DNA of 64,000 nt from CAZCAQ01 sp964496905. GTDB lineage: Bacteria; Patescibacteriota; WWE3; UBA101185; UBA10185. The notes under the pieces are model-generated. The model saw only the letters and a list, made by a program, of their open reading frames with translations, did not search any database and was not told where the DNA came from. This document shows, in pieces, positions 53,256 to 60,511 of this stretch. Numbering within the stretch: the stretch's first letter is position 1; each line of letters opens with the position of its first letter. A program made the translations under genes and the position numbers. The DNA lies in NCBI GenBank assembly GCA_964496905.1, contig CAZCAQ010000003.1, positions 1-64,000 on the forward strand, given 5' to 3'.

Positions 53256-54470
53256 TTAGTACCGCAAAAAACTGCTGATTTTTCCTCTGGTGCGATCTGC
53301 GCGTAATGTATCGGCGGTTATAACAGTAAATTCCCCAAAAGCATCATTAATTGAGTCTTTAGTTTTAATAATTTTCTCAGTTTTAACATGGTCCGAAAAC
53401 AAATCCAAAGTACGTCCTTTATTTTCCACAAGGTTTGAAATGGAAATACCTACAAGGCGTGTTTCTTTGTTCCACCGCATTTGCTTTATTAGATCGCATC
53501 CTGCTTCGTAAATTTCGGTTTCGCTGTCGGTTGGAAGAAGAAGGGTAGTCCGGTTGCCCGACCAAGCTCTATTGGAATCTCGCAGGCTTACATGGATCGT
53601 TTTCCCCTTCATTTCATAGCGACGCATGCGGCGCGCTGCCATTTCGCACAATCTATGTAGGTTTTTTTTAATTACGCGAGGATCTTTTGTATTTTGAGAC
53701 AGTGTATGCTGATGGCCTATGGATTTTGGTTTTTCGCGTTTGTAGTTTAGTCCGCTTACTGCAATATCTCCTTTGCCAAAACTGGCTTTTTTTAAAAATC
53801 CGCTTTCGGCTATGCCAAATTCTAGATATAGGTTTTCTATAGGAGTTTTTTGCAAGTCTTCGACGGTAAAAACTCCTAGTTTATTGAGGCGGGCTTCAAT
53901 GCGTGGCCCAATTCCGCAAAAATCTCGCAACTTAGTTTTATAAAGTACTTCGGTCAAATTATCTTTATCCACCAAGCACATTCCATTTGGCTTATTTATG
54001 TCTGAAGCAAGCTTTGCCAAAAGCTTGTTAAAGCTAATACCAATAGAACAGGTAATCCACGGGCCAAAAGCGTGGTAAAAATCATTTTTAATAAGGCCTG
54101 CCAAGTTTATAGGATTACTAAAAAATTTGAGAGTATCAGTTACATCAATAAAAGCTTCGTCAATGCTAAAAGGCTCAATTTGATCGGTGTATTTTTGGTA
54201 AATTTGTAGGGTTTGCGCCTGTATATACGAATATTTTGACGCATCTCCCTTAACGGGAATGATTTGCGGGCATATTTTGCGCGCTTCGAACAAAGGCATG
54301 CCTGTTTTTACGCCAAACTTTTTGGCTTCGCGTGAAGCGGCGCAAACCACACCGCGTGATAGTGAGCTTCCCGTTACGCCAATAGGTTTTCCCCGCAAAA
54401 AAGGGTTGGCCTGTTGTTCCACCGAAGCAAAAAAACTGTCAAAATCAATGTGAAAGATAGTTTTTTGCAT
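53256..54470 (-). CDS. dinB: DNA polymerase IV (Y family)
   Basis: 404 residues. Catalytic acids: Asp9 (HIDFDSFFASVEQ) and Asp104-Glu105 (FSIDEAFIDVT); the steric-gate aromatic is among Phe13/Phe14. Palm, fingers, thumb (helix-hairpin-helix GIGPRIEARLNKLGV, about 187-201) and little-finger domains are all present. No beta-clamp peptide is obvious at the C-terminus. It performs error-prone translesion synthesis. It overlaps the small upstream gene by 26 bases, so they are co-translated. Confidence 0.9.
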   Translation of the reverse strand: MQKTIFHIDFDSFFASVEQQANPFLRGKPIGVTGSSLSRGVVCAASREAKKFGVKTGMPLFEARKICPQIIPVKGDASKYSYIQAQTLQIYQKYTDQIEPFSIDEAFIDVTDTLKFFSNPINLAGLIKNDFYHAFGPWITCSIGISFNKLLAKLASDINKPNGMCLVDKDNLTEVLYKTKLRDFCGIGPRIEARLNKLGVFTVEDLQKTPIENLYLEFGIAESGFLKKASFGKGDIAVSGLNYKREKPKSIGHQHTLSQNTKDPRVIKKNLHRLCEMAARRMRRYEMKGKTIHVSLRDSNRAWSGNRTTLLLPTDSETEIYEAGCDLIKQMRWNKETRLVGISISNLVENKGRTLDLFSDHVKTEKIIKTKDSINDAFGEFTVITADTLRADRTRGKISSFLRY

Positions 54471-54750
54471 TTTTTGGCTCGTTTAGGCTTTTATCCTTTC
54501 TAAAGCCTTCAAAGAAAATTTCGTCCAATTGCCAAGTAAGGTCTTGAGTATTAAAAGTTATGTTAAATGCTTCTTTTTCAGTGGAAACGGCAAAATGCAC
54601 CATTTGGGCCTTTCCTTGGTGAGAGATGTGCGTAAAGTTAACTTCGCTTATTTTGAATTTTTTGCCTCGCCAAGTGATTAAAAGGGGAATAGGGCGTCTA
54701 GCCGTAAAGTGAACTATGGCTTCGATTTGTTCGTTAATCTTTTCAAACAC
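54445..54750 (-). CDS. small dinB-linked protein (possibly DUF6504-like)
   Basis: 101 residues, soluble. RRPIPLLITWRGKKFKISEV (19-38) followed by alternating strands and HFAVSTEKEAFNITF resembles the small beta-rich proteins encoded beside Y-family polymerases in other bacteria (DUF6504 type). The resemblance is from memory of the R-P-.-.-.-.-W-R-G-+-.-.-.-.-.-V pattern and is weak. The GTG start fits a strong leaderless promoter. It overlaps dinB, so it is likely an accessory to the polymerase. Confidence 0.6.
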   Translation of the reverse strand: MFEKINEQIEAIVHFTARRPIPLLITWRGKKFKISEVNFTHISHQGKAQMVHFAVSTEKEAFNITFNTQDLTWQLDEIFFEGFRKDKSLNEPKNAKNYLSH

Positions 54751-54756
54751 CCCTTA

Positions 54757-54785
54757 TATATAGCCGAAGTAAACCCGAAAGTCAA
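54757..54785 (-). promoter_or_regulatory. promoter of the dinB operon
   Basis: Minus strand: TTGACT (54785-54780), exactly 17 bp, TATATA (54762-54757), six bases, GTG at 54750. A strong promoter with no leader. I see no LexA-like box in it. Confidence 0.65.
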
Positions 54786-54855
54786 TCGGATTTCAGCGTG
54801 AAATCGATTTTTCTGTTAATAATTCTAGTGTGTCAGAAATATTTGACCGATGGTT

Positions 54856-54911
54856 AAAAAAGGGAAGGTAAGTTGTAGTGTCTCCTTAAAGAAAACCTTA
54901 CAGCTTACCTT
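54856..54911 (-). terminator. intrinsic terminator after the 64-residue gene
   Basis: Minus strand: a 13-bp stem (54911-54899 with 54877-54865, one G-U pair), a 21-nt loop and then CCCTTTTTT (54864-54856). It lies 17 bases after the stop of the small gene. Confidence 0.55.
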
Positions 54912-54928
54912 TGGATTCAGTTGCCGAC

Positions 54929-55123
54929 CTATTTGAGTTTCTTCACCCGCGCCTTAAACTGTCTCTTCTCTGGGTCGAATACGAAATCGTATAGTACATC
55001 GCCGCCAGATCCTGAAACACTAAATGTCGCATACGGCACGTCTGGTGGAGTTTTTGCTACTAACGCATTTAGGGTTGCTAGTTGTTTCGCAACCGCCGGT
55101 TCAATTTGCTCAACTTGTGACAT
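54929..55123 (-). CDS. small hypothetical protein
   Basis: 64 residues from the ATG at 55123, which has a strong AGAGGAG ribosome site (55130-55136) six bases upstream. A longer frame to 55189 exists, but would include the leader hairpin. N-terminal helix (MSQVEQIEPAVAKQLATL), then PPDVPYATFSVSGSGGDV and a basic end DPEKRQFKARVKKLK. Family not recognised. The gene lies between two terminator-like hairpins and is divergent from GlyRS. Confidence 0.5.
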   Translation of the reverse strand: MSQVEQIEPAVAKQLATLNALVAKTPPDVPYATFSVSGSGGDVLYDFVFDPEKRQFKARVKKLK

Positions 55124-55138
55124 TACCCACTCCTCTAG

Positions 55139-55164
55139 AAAAAATCTCACTATTTCGCATAGTG
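55139..55164 (-). terminator. terminator/attenuator-like hairpin in the leader of the 64-residue gene
   Basis: Minus strand: CACTAT-GCGAA-ATAGTG (55164-55148) then AGA and six T residues (55144-55139), directly upstream of the ribosome site. A possible promoter further up (TTGACT, 17-18 bp, TTATGTT) would make this a transcribed leader, so attenuation is possible. Confidence 0.45.
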
Positions 55165-55255
55165 GCGACTCGTAGAATAGTTGTAACATAACACTGCACG
55201 TTCTGCAGAGTCAATAGTAGTTTATCTAACCGCGCTGAGTATTCTTTACACTATG

Positions 55256-55283
55256 TTGACAAAATCCCCCTCTAAACTACAAT
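55256..55283 (+). promoter_or_regulatory. promoter of the GlyRS gene
   Basis: Perfect TTGACA (55256-55261), 16-bp spacer, TACAAT (55278-55283), nine bases to the ATG at 55293. Predicted leader of only about three bases; no T-box is possible in that space. Confidence 0.7.
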
Positions 55284-55292
55284 GAAAAAGCT

Positions 55293-56696
55293 ATGGATAG
55301 CCAAAAAGACGCTGAAACCATTCAAAAAGTACCAACCCTACAAGACATAGTTTCTTTATGCAAAAGACGAGGGTTTATTTTTCAAAGCTCCGAGATTTAC
55401 GGCGGTCTTGTTAGCACTTATGATTACGGTCCACTTGGGGTAGAACTACTCCGCAATATAACCAATTCTTGGTGGAAAAACTTTGTAACAAATCGCTCTG
55501 ACATGGTAGGGCTTGATACCGCGATCTTTATGTCACCCAAGGTTTGGGAGGCTTCTGGGCATACTCAGAGCTTTGCAGACATAATGATTGACTGTAAAGA
55601 CTGCCAGCTAAGAACCCGTGTTGACCACTTAATTGAGGACTTTTTAGAAAATGCACAAAAAGCGGAAAAAGTTGAAGGGCGCAGCATTGAGGAGCTTTCA
55701 TCCATTATTGAACAAGAACACATTAAATGTCCAAATTGTGGAAAGTTCAATTGGACAGAACCCCGCAAGTTTAATCAGCTTTTTGAAACAAAAATAGGTA
55801 TTTTGGAAAGTTCAGGCGAAAAAACCTATTTACGTGGAGAAATAGCTCAAGGAATGTTTGTAAACTTTAAAAATGTACTAGAAACTATGCGTCCAAAACT
55901 TCCATTTGGTATTGCTCAGTCTGGAAAGGCTTTCCGCAACGAAATAACGTTAGGTAACTTTATTTTCCGCAACTTAGAATTTAATTTGGCTGAGTTTGAA
56001 TACTTTTTTAACCAAGAAACGCAAAATTGGGAAGAACTGTTTGATTATTGGAAAGCCGAAATGTATAAGTGGATTACATCTCTAGGAATTAATCAAGAAA
56101 AACTACGTTGGCGCTTACACACGGACGAAGAGCGCTCTTTTTATTCAACCAAAACCGAAGATCTTGATTTTGAGTTTCCATTTGGCTCTAAAGAAATGTT
56201 TGGGTTAGCTTATCGCACTGACTACGACCTAAAAAATCACATGGAAAAATCAGGCCAAGATATGCGTTACATGGATCCAAATACTGGTGAAAAATACATT
56301 CCATATGTAATCGAGCCTACCTTTGGTATAAATCGCGTCTTTTTAGCGTTACTTTGTAATGGTTATACAATGGATGGAGAACGACTGGTCTTAAAGCTAC
56401 ATCCATCGGTTGCACCTTACAGAGCTGCAGTTTTTCCACTCGTAAAGAATAAGCCAGAATTAGTAGAAAAAGCACGTGGGATTTACGAAGAGCTGCGTGA
56501 AAACTTTTCTGTGGATTGGGATGACCGTGGAAACATTGGGAAGCGATACCTTTCTCAGGATGAAATTGGAACCCCATATTGTATAACTGTTGATTATCAA
56601 ACTTTAGAAGACGAAACAGTTACAGTTCGCGATCGTGATACAACTCACCAAGACCGTATTAAAATTGCCGACCTCAAGAATTTTATTCTTAGGTAA
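55293..56696 (+). CDS. glyQS: glycyl-tRNA synthetase, homodimeric class II type
   Basis: 467 residues. Class II core: GGLVSTYDYGPLGVELLRN (38-56), motif 2 GKAFRNEI (211-218) and motif 3-like FGINRVFLALL near 345-355, then an anticodon-binding domain (about 365-460, VAPYRAAVFPLV). A zinc-ribbon insert has Cys101, Cys104, Cys146 and Cys149. It is the alpha2 type found in archaea, eukaryotes and some bacteria, not the alpha2beta2 GlyQ/GlyS type. It charges tRNA-Gly. Strong promoter; the RelA/SpoT gene follows 20 bases later. Confidence 0.93.
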   Translation: MDSQKDAETIQKVPTLQDIVSLCKRRGFIFQSSEIYGGLVSTYDYGPLGVELLRNITNSWWKNFVTNRSDMVGLDTAIFMSPKVWEASGHTQSFADIMIDCKDCQLRTRVDHLIEDFLENAQKAEKVEGRSIEELSSIIEQEHIKCPNCGKFNWTEPRKFNQLFETKIGILESSGEKTYLRGEIAQGMFVNFKNVLETMRPKLPFGIAQSGKAFRNEITLGNFIFRNLEFNLAEFEYFFNQETQNWEELFDYWKAEMYKWITSLGINQEKLRWRLHTDEERSFYSTKTEDLDFEFPFGSKEMFGLAYRTDYDLKNHMEKSGQDMRYMDPNTGEKYIPYVIEPTFGINRVFLALLCNGYTMDGERLVLKLHPSVAPYRAAVFPLVKNKPELVEKARGIYEELRENFSVDWDDRGNIGKRYLSQDEIGTPYCITVDYQTLEDETVTVRDRDTTHQDRIKIADLKNFILR

Positions 56697-56716
56697 TTAA
56701 ACCTTGGAGACAATCC

Positions 56717-58102
56717 ATGCAAAGTATCGTCGCTCAAGCGCAAGAATTTTCTAAAACTTATCACAAAAAAACCACTAGACTTAATGGTGAAAATTATTAT
56801 GTTCACTGCAAACATGTTGCAGAGATTCTAGAATCTCAAAGGCTGGTTAATGAAAATATTTTAGCTGCAGCTTATTTGCATGAAGCCGTAAAAGATAATC
56901 CTAAAATTTTGGATGAAATAAGCAAGCAGTTTAATAAAAACGTTTTTGATATTTTGCGTGTATATAATGAAATTTCCGACAAGCATTTGCGTATTCAAGA
57001 GGCTGATCCGCATCAAGTGGAAAATACAATTAAAACGTTGTTAAATTTATCTTTAAATACTTCAGTACTATCTTTGCGTTTAGCTGATAAAGTAGAAAAC
57101 CTTAGAACTTCTGGTGTTTTTACTACTGATGAGCGGAAATCCATTGCTCTGCGTGCTACATTACTTTATGCGCCATTATCGCGTTTTTTAAATTTAGGTA
57201 AGTTTGTCAGAGATTTGGACGATACAAGTTTTAAGATTTTGTCACCTCAGCAATATGCGCAGCTAAATACTAAACTTATTGAACTTGAACAAGATGTTAA
57301 AGCCTTTTTTGAAGAGGCAAATGTGTTTTTAAAAGAAATTTTGGTAGAACAAGGTGTATCTGCAGATATTCATTACCGTATGAAAGGTATTTACTCAACT
57401 TTTAAAAAGCTTAAAAAGTATGACGCATCTTATGAGCACGCTTTTAAAAGCATTCCTGATGTTGTAGCATTTAGAGTCTTGGTGAATGATGTGGAACACT
57501 GCTACAAAGTCTTGGAAACTCTTAACTCTATTTGGGATCTAAATGAACATCACTTTTCAGATTGGATTAGCAATCCAAAACCAAATGGGTATAAATCAAT
57601 CCACGCAGTTTATAACGTTACCGAAAAATTTTTGGCTGAATTTCAAATAAAAACTCACGAAATGCACGACTTTAACGAATTTGGAGGCGCTTCGCACGCA
57701 ATTTATAAATTAGGTGACAATTTTAAAAAACTGCTTGATGAAGATCCAACAATTTTAGAAAAACTATCTGCCAAAGACGCCATAGCTAATTTAGCCGACT
57801 TTAGTTCCAAGCCAATTGGAAAAAAGATTTATGTCTTTACTCCAAAACAAGACATTATTGAGCTTCCCCTTGGTGCCACTGTTATTGATTTTGCTTATGC
57901 GGTACACGAACATGTTGGAAGAGATTTTGTTGGCGCGCAGGTAAATGGTTCTATTGCTCGAGCAAATACTGTTTTAAATGATGGAGATTCTATTGAGATT
58001 AAGTTTTCCAAAAAGCCAAAGTTACCCAGCAGGGATTGGCTGGATTTTGTCGTTACGCCCAAGGCGAAAGGGTATATTAAGAAGGAATTACGGCTGAAGT
58101 AG
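56717..58102 (+). CDS. RelA/SpoT homologue, short, with degenerate hydrolase motif
   Basis: 461 residues. HD-type domain (about 25-160), synthetase domain (about 215-335: RMKGIYSTFKKLKK, Asp248 in PDVVAFRVLV, NPKPNGYKSIHAVY, Glu308 in AEFQIKTHEMH) and TGS domain (about 369-432). In the hydrolase site the HDxxED motif reads His55-Glu-Ala-Val-Lys-Asp60, so the HD aspartate and the ED glutamate are lost; His30 and Asn128 remain. The regulatory C-terminus after TGS is missing. I infer (p)ppGpp synthesis without efficient hydrolysis. GGAGA ribosome site; downstream of GlyRS. Confidence 0.85.
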   Translation: MQSIVAQAQEFSKTYHKKTTRLNGENYYVHCKHVAEILESQRLVNENILAAAYLHEAVKDNPKILDEISKQFNKNVFDILRVYNEISDKHLRIQEADPHQVENTIKTLLNLSLNTSVLSLRLADKVENLRTSGVFTTDERKSIALRATLLYAPLSRFLNLGKFVRDLDDTSFKILSPQQYAQLNTKLIELEQDVKAFFEEANVFLKEILVEQGVSADIHYRMKGIYSTFKKLKKYDASYEHAFKSIPDVVAFRVLVNDVEHCYKVLETLNSIWDLNEHHFSDWISNPKPNGYKSIHAVYNVTEKFLAEFQIKTHEMHDFNEFGGASHAIYKLGDNFKKLLDEDPTILEKLSAKDAIANLADFSSKPIGKKIYVFTPKQDIIELPLGATVIDFAYAVHEHVGRDFVGAQVNGSIARANTVLNDGDSIEIKFSKKPKLPSRDWLDFVVTPKAKGYIKKELRLK

Positions 58103-58107
58103 TGGTT

Positions 58108-58136
58108 TTTGACTCAATCAGTGGCCTATAGTATAA
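58108..58136 (+). promoter_or_regulatory. strong promoter of the lipoprotein gene
   Basis: TTGACT (58108-58113), 17-bp spacer, perfect TATAAT (58131-58136). Transcription would start near 58143, giving a leader of about 30 bases that carries AAGGAGG: one of the few genes here with both a leader and a full ribosome site. Confidence 0.7.
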
Positions 58137-58172
58137 TTAACGCATTGAAATCTTAAGGCCAAGGAGGAAACA

Positions 58173-58580
58173 ATGGCCACCTTTGTGTTTGTGGTTTTAT
58201 TTGGGGTTTTGTCCAGTTGCGGATCCGTTGCTGCGCAAGCTGTACCGACCGTGCAACCAATACAGCCTGTGTTTGATCCAACACCGACCCCTGCCCCTCC
58301 CGACGGTGGTGTATACATAGTCAGTGGCGATGTGTTTTCAATTGGTTTTGGTCCTTATACGTATAGTTCTTTGTATTGGGAGCAGGACGGAACCAACCCT
58401 GGTGTATACGGTAGTGCTAACTTGGTTACAATACCCTGTGGTGAATACTTTGGCGTATTTGTGGTAGGTACTTATGGTAGCCGAGCAACTTGTGCCGAGG
58501 CTATAGTACGGGTTTATTCAGAAAGTGGCATGGTTTATGCAGTACGGAATAAATCATTAAATGTTACTATTCTGAAGTGA
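58173..58580 (+). CDS. secreted lipoprotein, unknown
   Basis: 135 residues. A hydrophobic leader ends in LSSC (Cys16), which fits a lipobox; a signal-peptidase I site after AAQA (23) is the alternative. A Pro/Thr-rich linker (24-45, PTPTPAPP) is followed by a small beta-rich domain with two cysteines (about 90 and 110) that could form a disulphide. No positive residue precedes the hydrophobic core, which is unusual. Strong promoter and AAGGAGG ribosome site suggest high expression. Family not recognised. Confidence 0.6.
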   Translation: MATFVFVVLFGVLSSCGSVAAQAVPTVQPIQPVFDPTPTPAPPDGGVYIVSGDVFSIGFGPYTYSSLYWEQDGTNPGVYGSANLVTIPCGEYFGVFVVGTYGSRATCAEAIVRVYSESGMVYAVRNKSLNVTILK

Positions 58581-58762
58581 CCTGTTCAGCTCTTAGTTTC
58601 GTTCTCGACATATGTCGAACGATCCTTTGAGCTTGACCCAAAAATATAATCTCTATGTTTTTAGGCCAGGCTCAAAAAACACTCTTCCATTTTTTATTTA
58701 GCATCAAATTTCCCTTTGCATTCAACCTTTCGGGTATTATTTGTGTTGACGTCAGTCCATAA
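58581..58762 (+). other. intergenic region with a palindrome and a long hairpin
   Basis: Between the lipoprotein and the mraZ boxes. It contains a perfect 14-bp palindrome TCGACATATGTCGA (58605-58618) and an imperfect 13-bp stem TTTGAGCTTGACC / GGCCAGGCTCAAA (58626-58638 with 58674-58686; one wobble, one mismatch). The loop has TATAATctctATG, which opens a 35-codon frame (58654-58761) that I do not call a gene. Possibly a terminator region or small RNA. Confidence 0.35.
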
Positions 58763-58820
58763 ATGGTGTTTTATGGTAGGTAATGGTGAAGATTGGTGAA
58801 ATCCCAAGTTACATTACACT
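58745..58820 (+). promoter_or_regulatory. mraZ promoter region with four MraZ boxes
   Basis: Four direct repeats TGGTG, TGGTA, TGGTG, TGGTG start at 58763, 58773, 58783 and 58793, an exact 10-bp period. Known MraZ operators are TGGGN repeats with the same spacing. TTGACG (58745-58750) lies just upstream. A second promoter uses the last box as its -35: TTGGTG (58792-58797), 17 bp, TACACT (58815-58820). MraZ bound here would block or alter RNA polymerase binding. Confidence 0.7.
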
Positions 58821-58838
58821 GCCTTGTCTCAGAAGCAT

Positions 58839-59258
58839 ATGAAAATGTTTCTGGGGGAATATTTTCCCAATGTTACAAACGGATCTCGCCTAGCTTTACC
58901 AAAAAAACTTCGTGATCAAATTACGGGAGATGAAGTAATTTTATCCCGTGGCTTTGAAAAGTGCATTTTTTTGTACGACCGCTCAGATTGGATGAGTGAA
59001 GCGGTCAAGCAGGTTGATAATCCAATAAGCGATCCAAAAACCAGAGAACTAAAGCGTTACATGTATTCGGCAGCTGCGGAATCTAATATTGACTCGCAAG
59101 GTCGAATTGTTATTCCGACAAGTTTAAAAGATTACGCGCACATTGATTCAAAAGTTTGCGTAATTGGCGCAGGCGATCACGTTGAAATCTGGGATCTAGA
59201 TGCTTGGAACACCCACCTACAAAAACTATCTGAAAGTTTTGCCCAGTCAGGGGAATAA
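58839..59258 (+). CDS. mraZ: transcriptional regulator MraZ
   Basis: 139 residues from the ATG at 58839 (the open frame begins at a TTG 15 bases earlier; ATG 58845 is also possible). MFLGEYFPNV is the typical start. Two AbrB-like repeats: the first has NGSRLALPKKLR instead of the usual D-x-K-G-R, the second is standard (NIDSQGRIVIPTSL). MraZ forms a ring and binds tandem boxes before its own operon to control the division and wall cluster. TAATG overlap with rsmH. Confidence 0.9.
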   Translation: MKMFLGEYFPNVTNGSRLALPKKLRDQITGDEVILSRGFEKCIFLYDRSDWMSEAVKQVDNPISDPKTRELKRYMYSAAAESNIDSQGRIVIPTSLKDYAHIDSKVCVIGAGDHVEIWDLDAWNTHLQKLSESFAQSGE

Positions 59259-60166
59259 TGCAGTATCACGAACCAGTTCTGTTAAATGAGGTTTTAGACT
59301 TTTTGCACGTTGAAAACGGAAAAAAATATATTGACGCAACTTTAGGCGATGGCGGACACACCTTAGAAATTCTAAAAAGAGGCGGAAAAGTTTTGGGCAT
59401 TGATTACAGCCAAGTTAGCCTAGAAAACGCTACAAAGCGAATAAAGGCCGAAAAACTTGAAGAAAACTTTATACCTGCCTTTGGAAATTTTGATCAAATT
59501 TACGAAATTGCTCAAAAAAACGATTTTGCCGACATTAGCGGGATTTTATTCGATTTAGGCTACAGTTCAACTCAACTTGAAAACGAGCACGGAATGAGTT
59601 TTTTAAACGACGAACCGCTCGACATGAGAATTGATAAAAACCTTGGAGTCACAGCAGCAGACCTAGTAAATGCGCTTTCGGAAAAAGAGCTTGAAAAGTT
59701 ACTTCGCGACTATGGCGACGAAAGAATGGCAAAAAAGTTTGCGCACGAAATAGTTAATTACCGTAAGTTAAAGAAAATTGAAACCACAAAGTGTCTTGCA
59801 GACATCATAAAGGCTTCAGCTCCTTTAAGTTATGATAATTCGCGGATTCACCCTGCAACTCGCAGCTTTATGGCGCTACGAATTGCCGTTAATAACGAAC
59901 TTGAAAACCTGAGAAATGCACTGCCTCTGGCTGCACAGCTGCTAGTGGAATCTACGCTGCCTGGCGGGCGAATGTTGGTCATAAGCTTTCATTCGCTTGA
60001 GGATTCCATAGTTAAGTCTTTTGGCAGGTCTGTGCAGCCCGAACTAACCGTTTTAACTAAAAAGCCGGTAGTTCCCTCTGAAAAAGAGGTAAGGGCTAAC
60101 AGTCGCGCCAGAAGCGCGAAACTGCGTGTTTTTGAAAAGCAATTAATAGAAACAATTAACAATTAA
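59258..60166 (+). CDS. rsmH: 16S rRNA (cytosine-1402 N4) methyltransferase
   Basis: 302 residues, usual length. HEPVLLNEVLDFL (4-16), motif I YIDATLGDGGHT (24-35), Asp49, FDLGYSSTQLE (98-108), PATRSFMALRIAVN and ISFHSLEDSIVK. It methylates C1402 in the decoding centre of 16S rRNA with SAM. Second gene of the dcw cluster; ftsL follows immediately. Confidence 0.95.
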   Translation: MQYHEPVLLNEVLDFLHVENGKKYIDATLGDGGHTLEILKRGGKVLGIDYSQVSLENATKRIKAEKLEENFIPAFGNFDQIYEIAQKNDFADISGILFDLGYSSTQLENEHGMSFLNDEPLDMRIDKNLGVTAADLVNALSEKELEKLLRDYGDERMAKKFAHEIVNYRKLKKIETTKCLADIIKASAPLSYDNSRIHPATRSFMALRIAVNNELENLRNALPLAAQLLVESTLPGGRMLVISFHSLEDSIVKSFGRSVQPELTVLTKKPVVPSEKEVRANSRARSAKLRVFEKQLIETINN

Positions 60167-60511
60167 ATGAGAAAAACTTACTGCCAACAAAATAATAAGA
60201 CCACAACAACCATAAGATCTACTTGTCCAAAGAGTAAAGCAATTTTTGCGCTGTGTATGTGTGGTTTTATTGCAAGTCTTTTTTCGCAAGTTGTTGTTTC
60301 AAACCAATATGCGGTAAAAGGGGCTCAACTTGAAACATTACTCTCAAAACAAACAGTGCTAGAAAAAGATATTTATGCGCTTGAACTCAAAATTTCACAA
60401 CTTTCATCACTTTCATATGTTGAAGCGCAAGCTAAACGCCAAGGATTTACTCAAGCAGGCAGTGAAGTGGTTTACCTCCAAAATCCTTCGTTTGCACTTA
60501 ATCTTAGATGA
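60167..60511 (+). CDS. ftsL: FtsL/DivIC-like cell division protein
   Basis: 114 residues: a basic, Thr-rich cytosolic tail (1-24), one membrane helix (about 25-46), then a leucine-rich coiled coil (about 52-82) outside the membrane. The sequence is not conserved enough for a motif; the call rests on size, topology and position between rsmH and the PBP. FtsL helps activate the division PBP and FtsW. ATGA overlap with ftsI. Confidence 0.8.
   Translation: MRKTYCQQNNKTTTTIRSTCPKSKAIFALCMCGFIASLFSQVVVSNQYAVKGAQLETLLSKQTVLEKDIYALELKISQLSSLSYVEAQAKRQGFTQAGSEVVYLQNPSFALNLR

Noticed and set aside
54921..55175. Plus-strand frame of 84 codons
   Set aside because: It lies antisense to the 64-residue gene, which has a strong ribosome site and flanking terminators; the plus frame has none.
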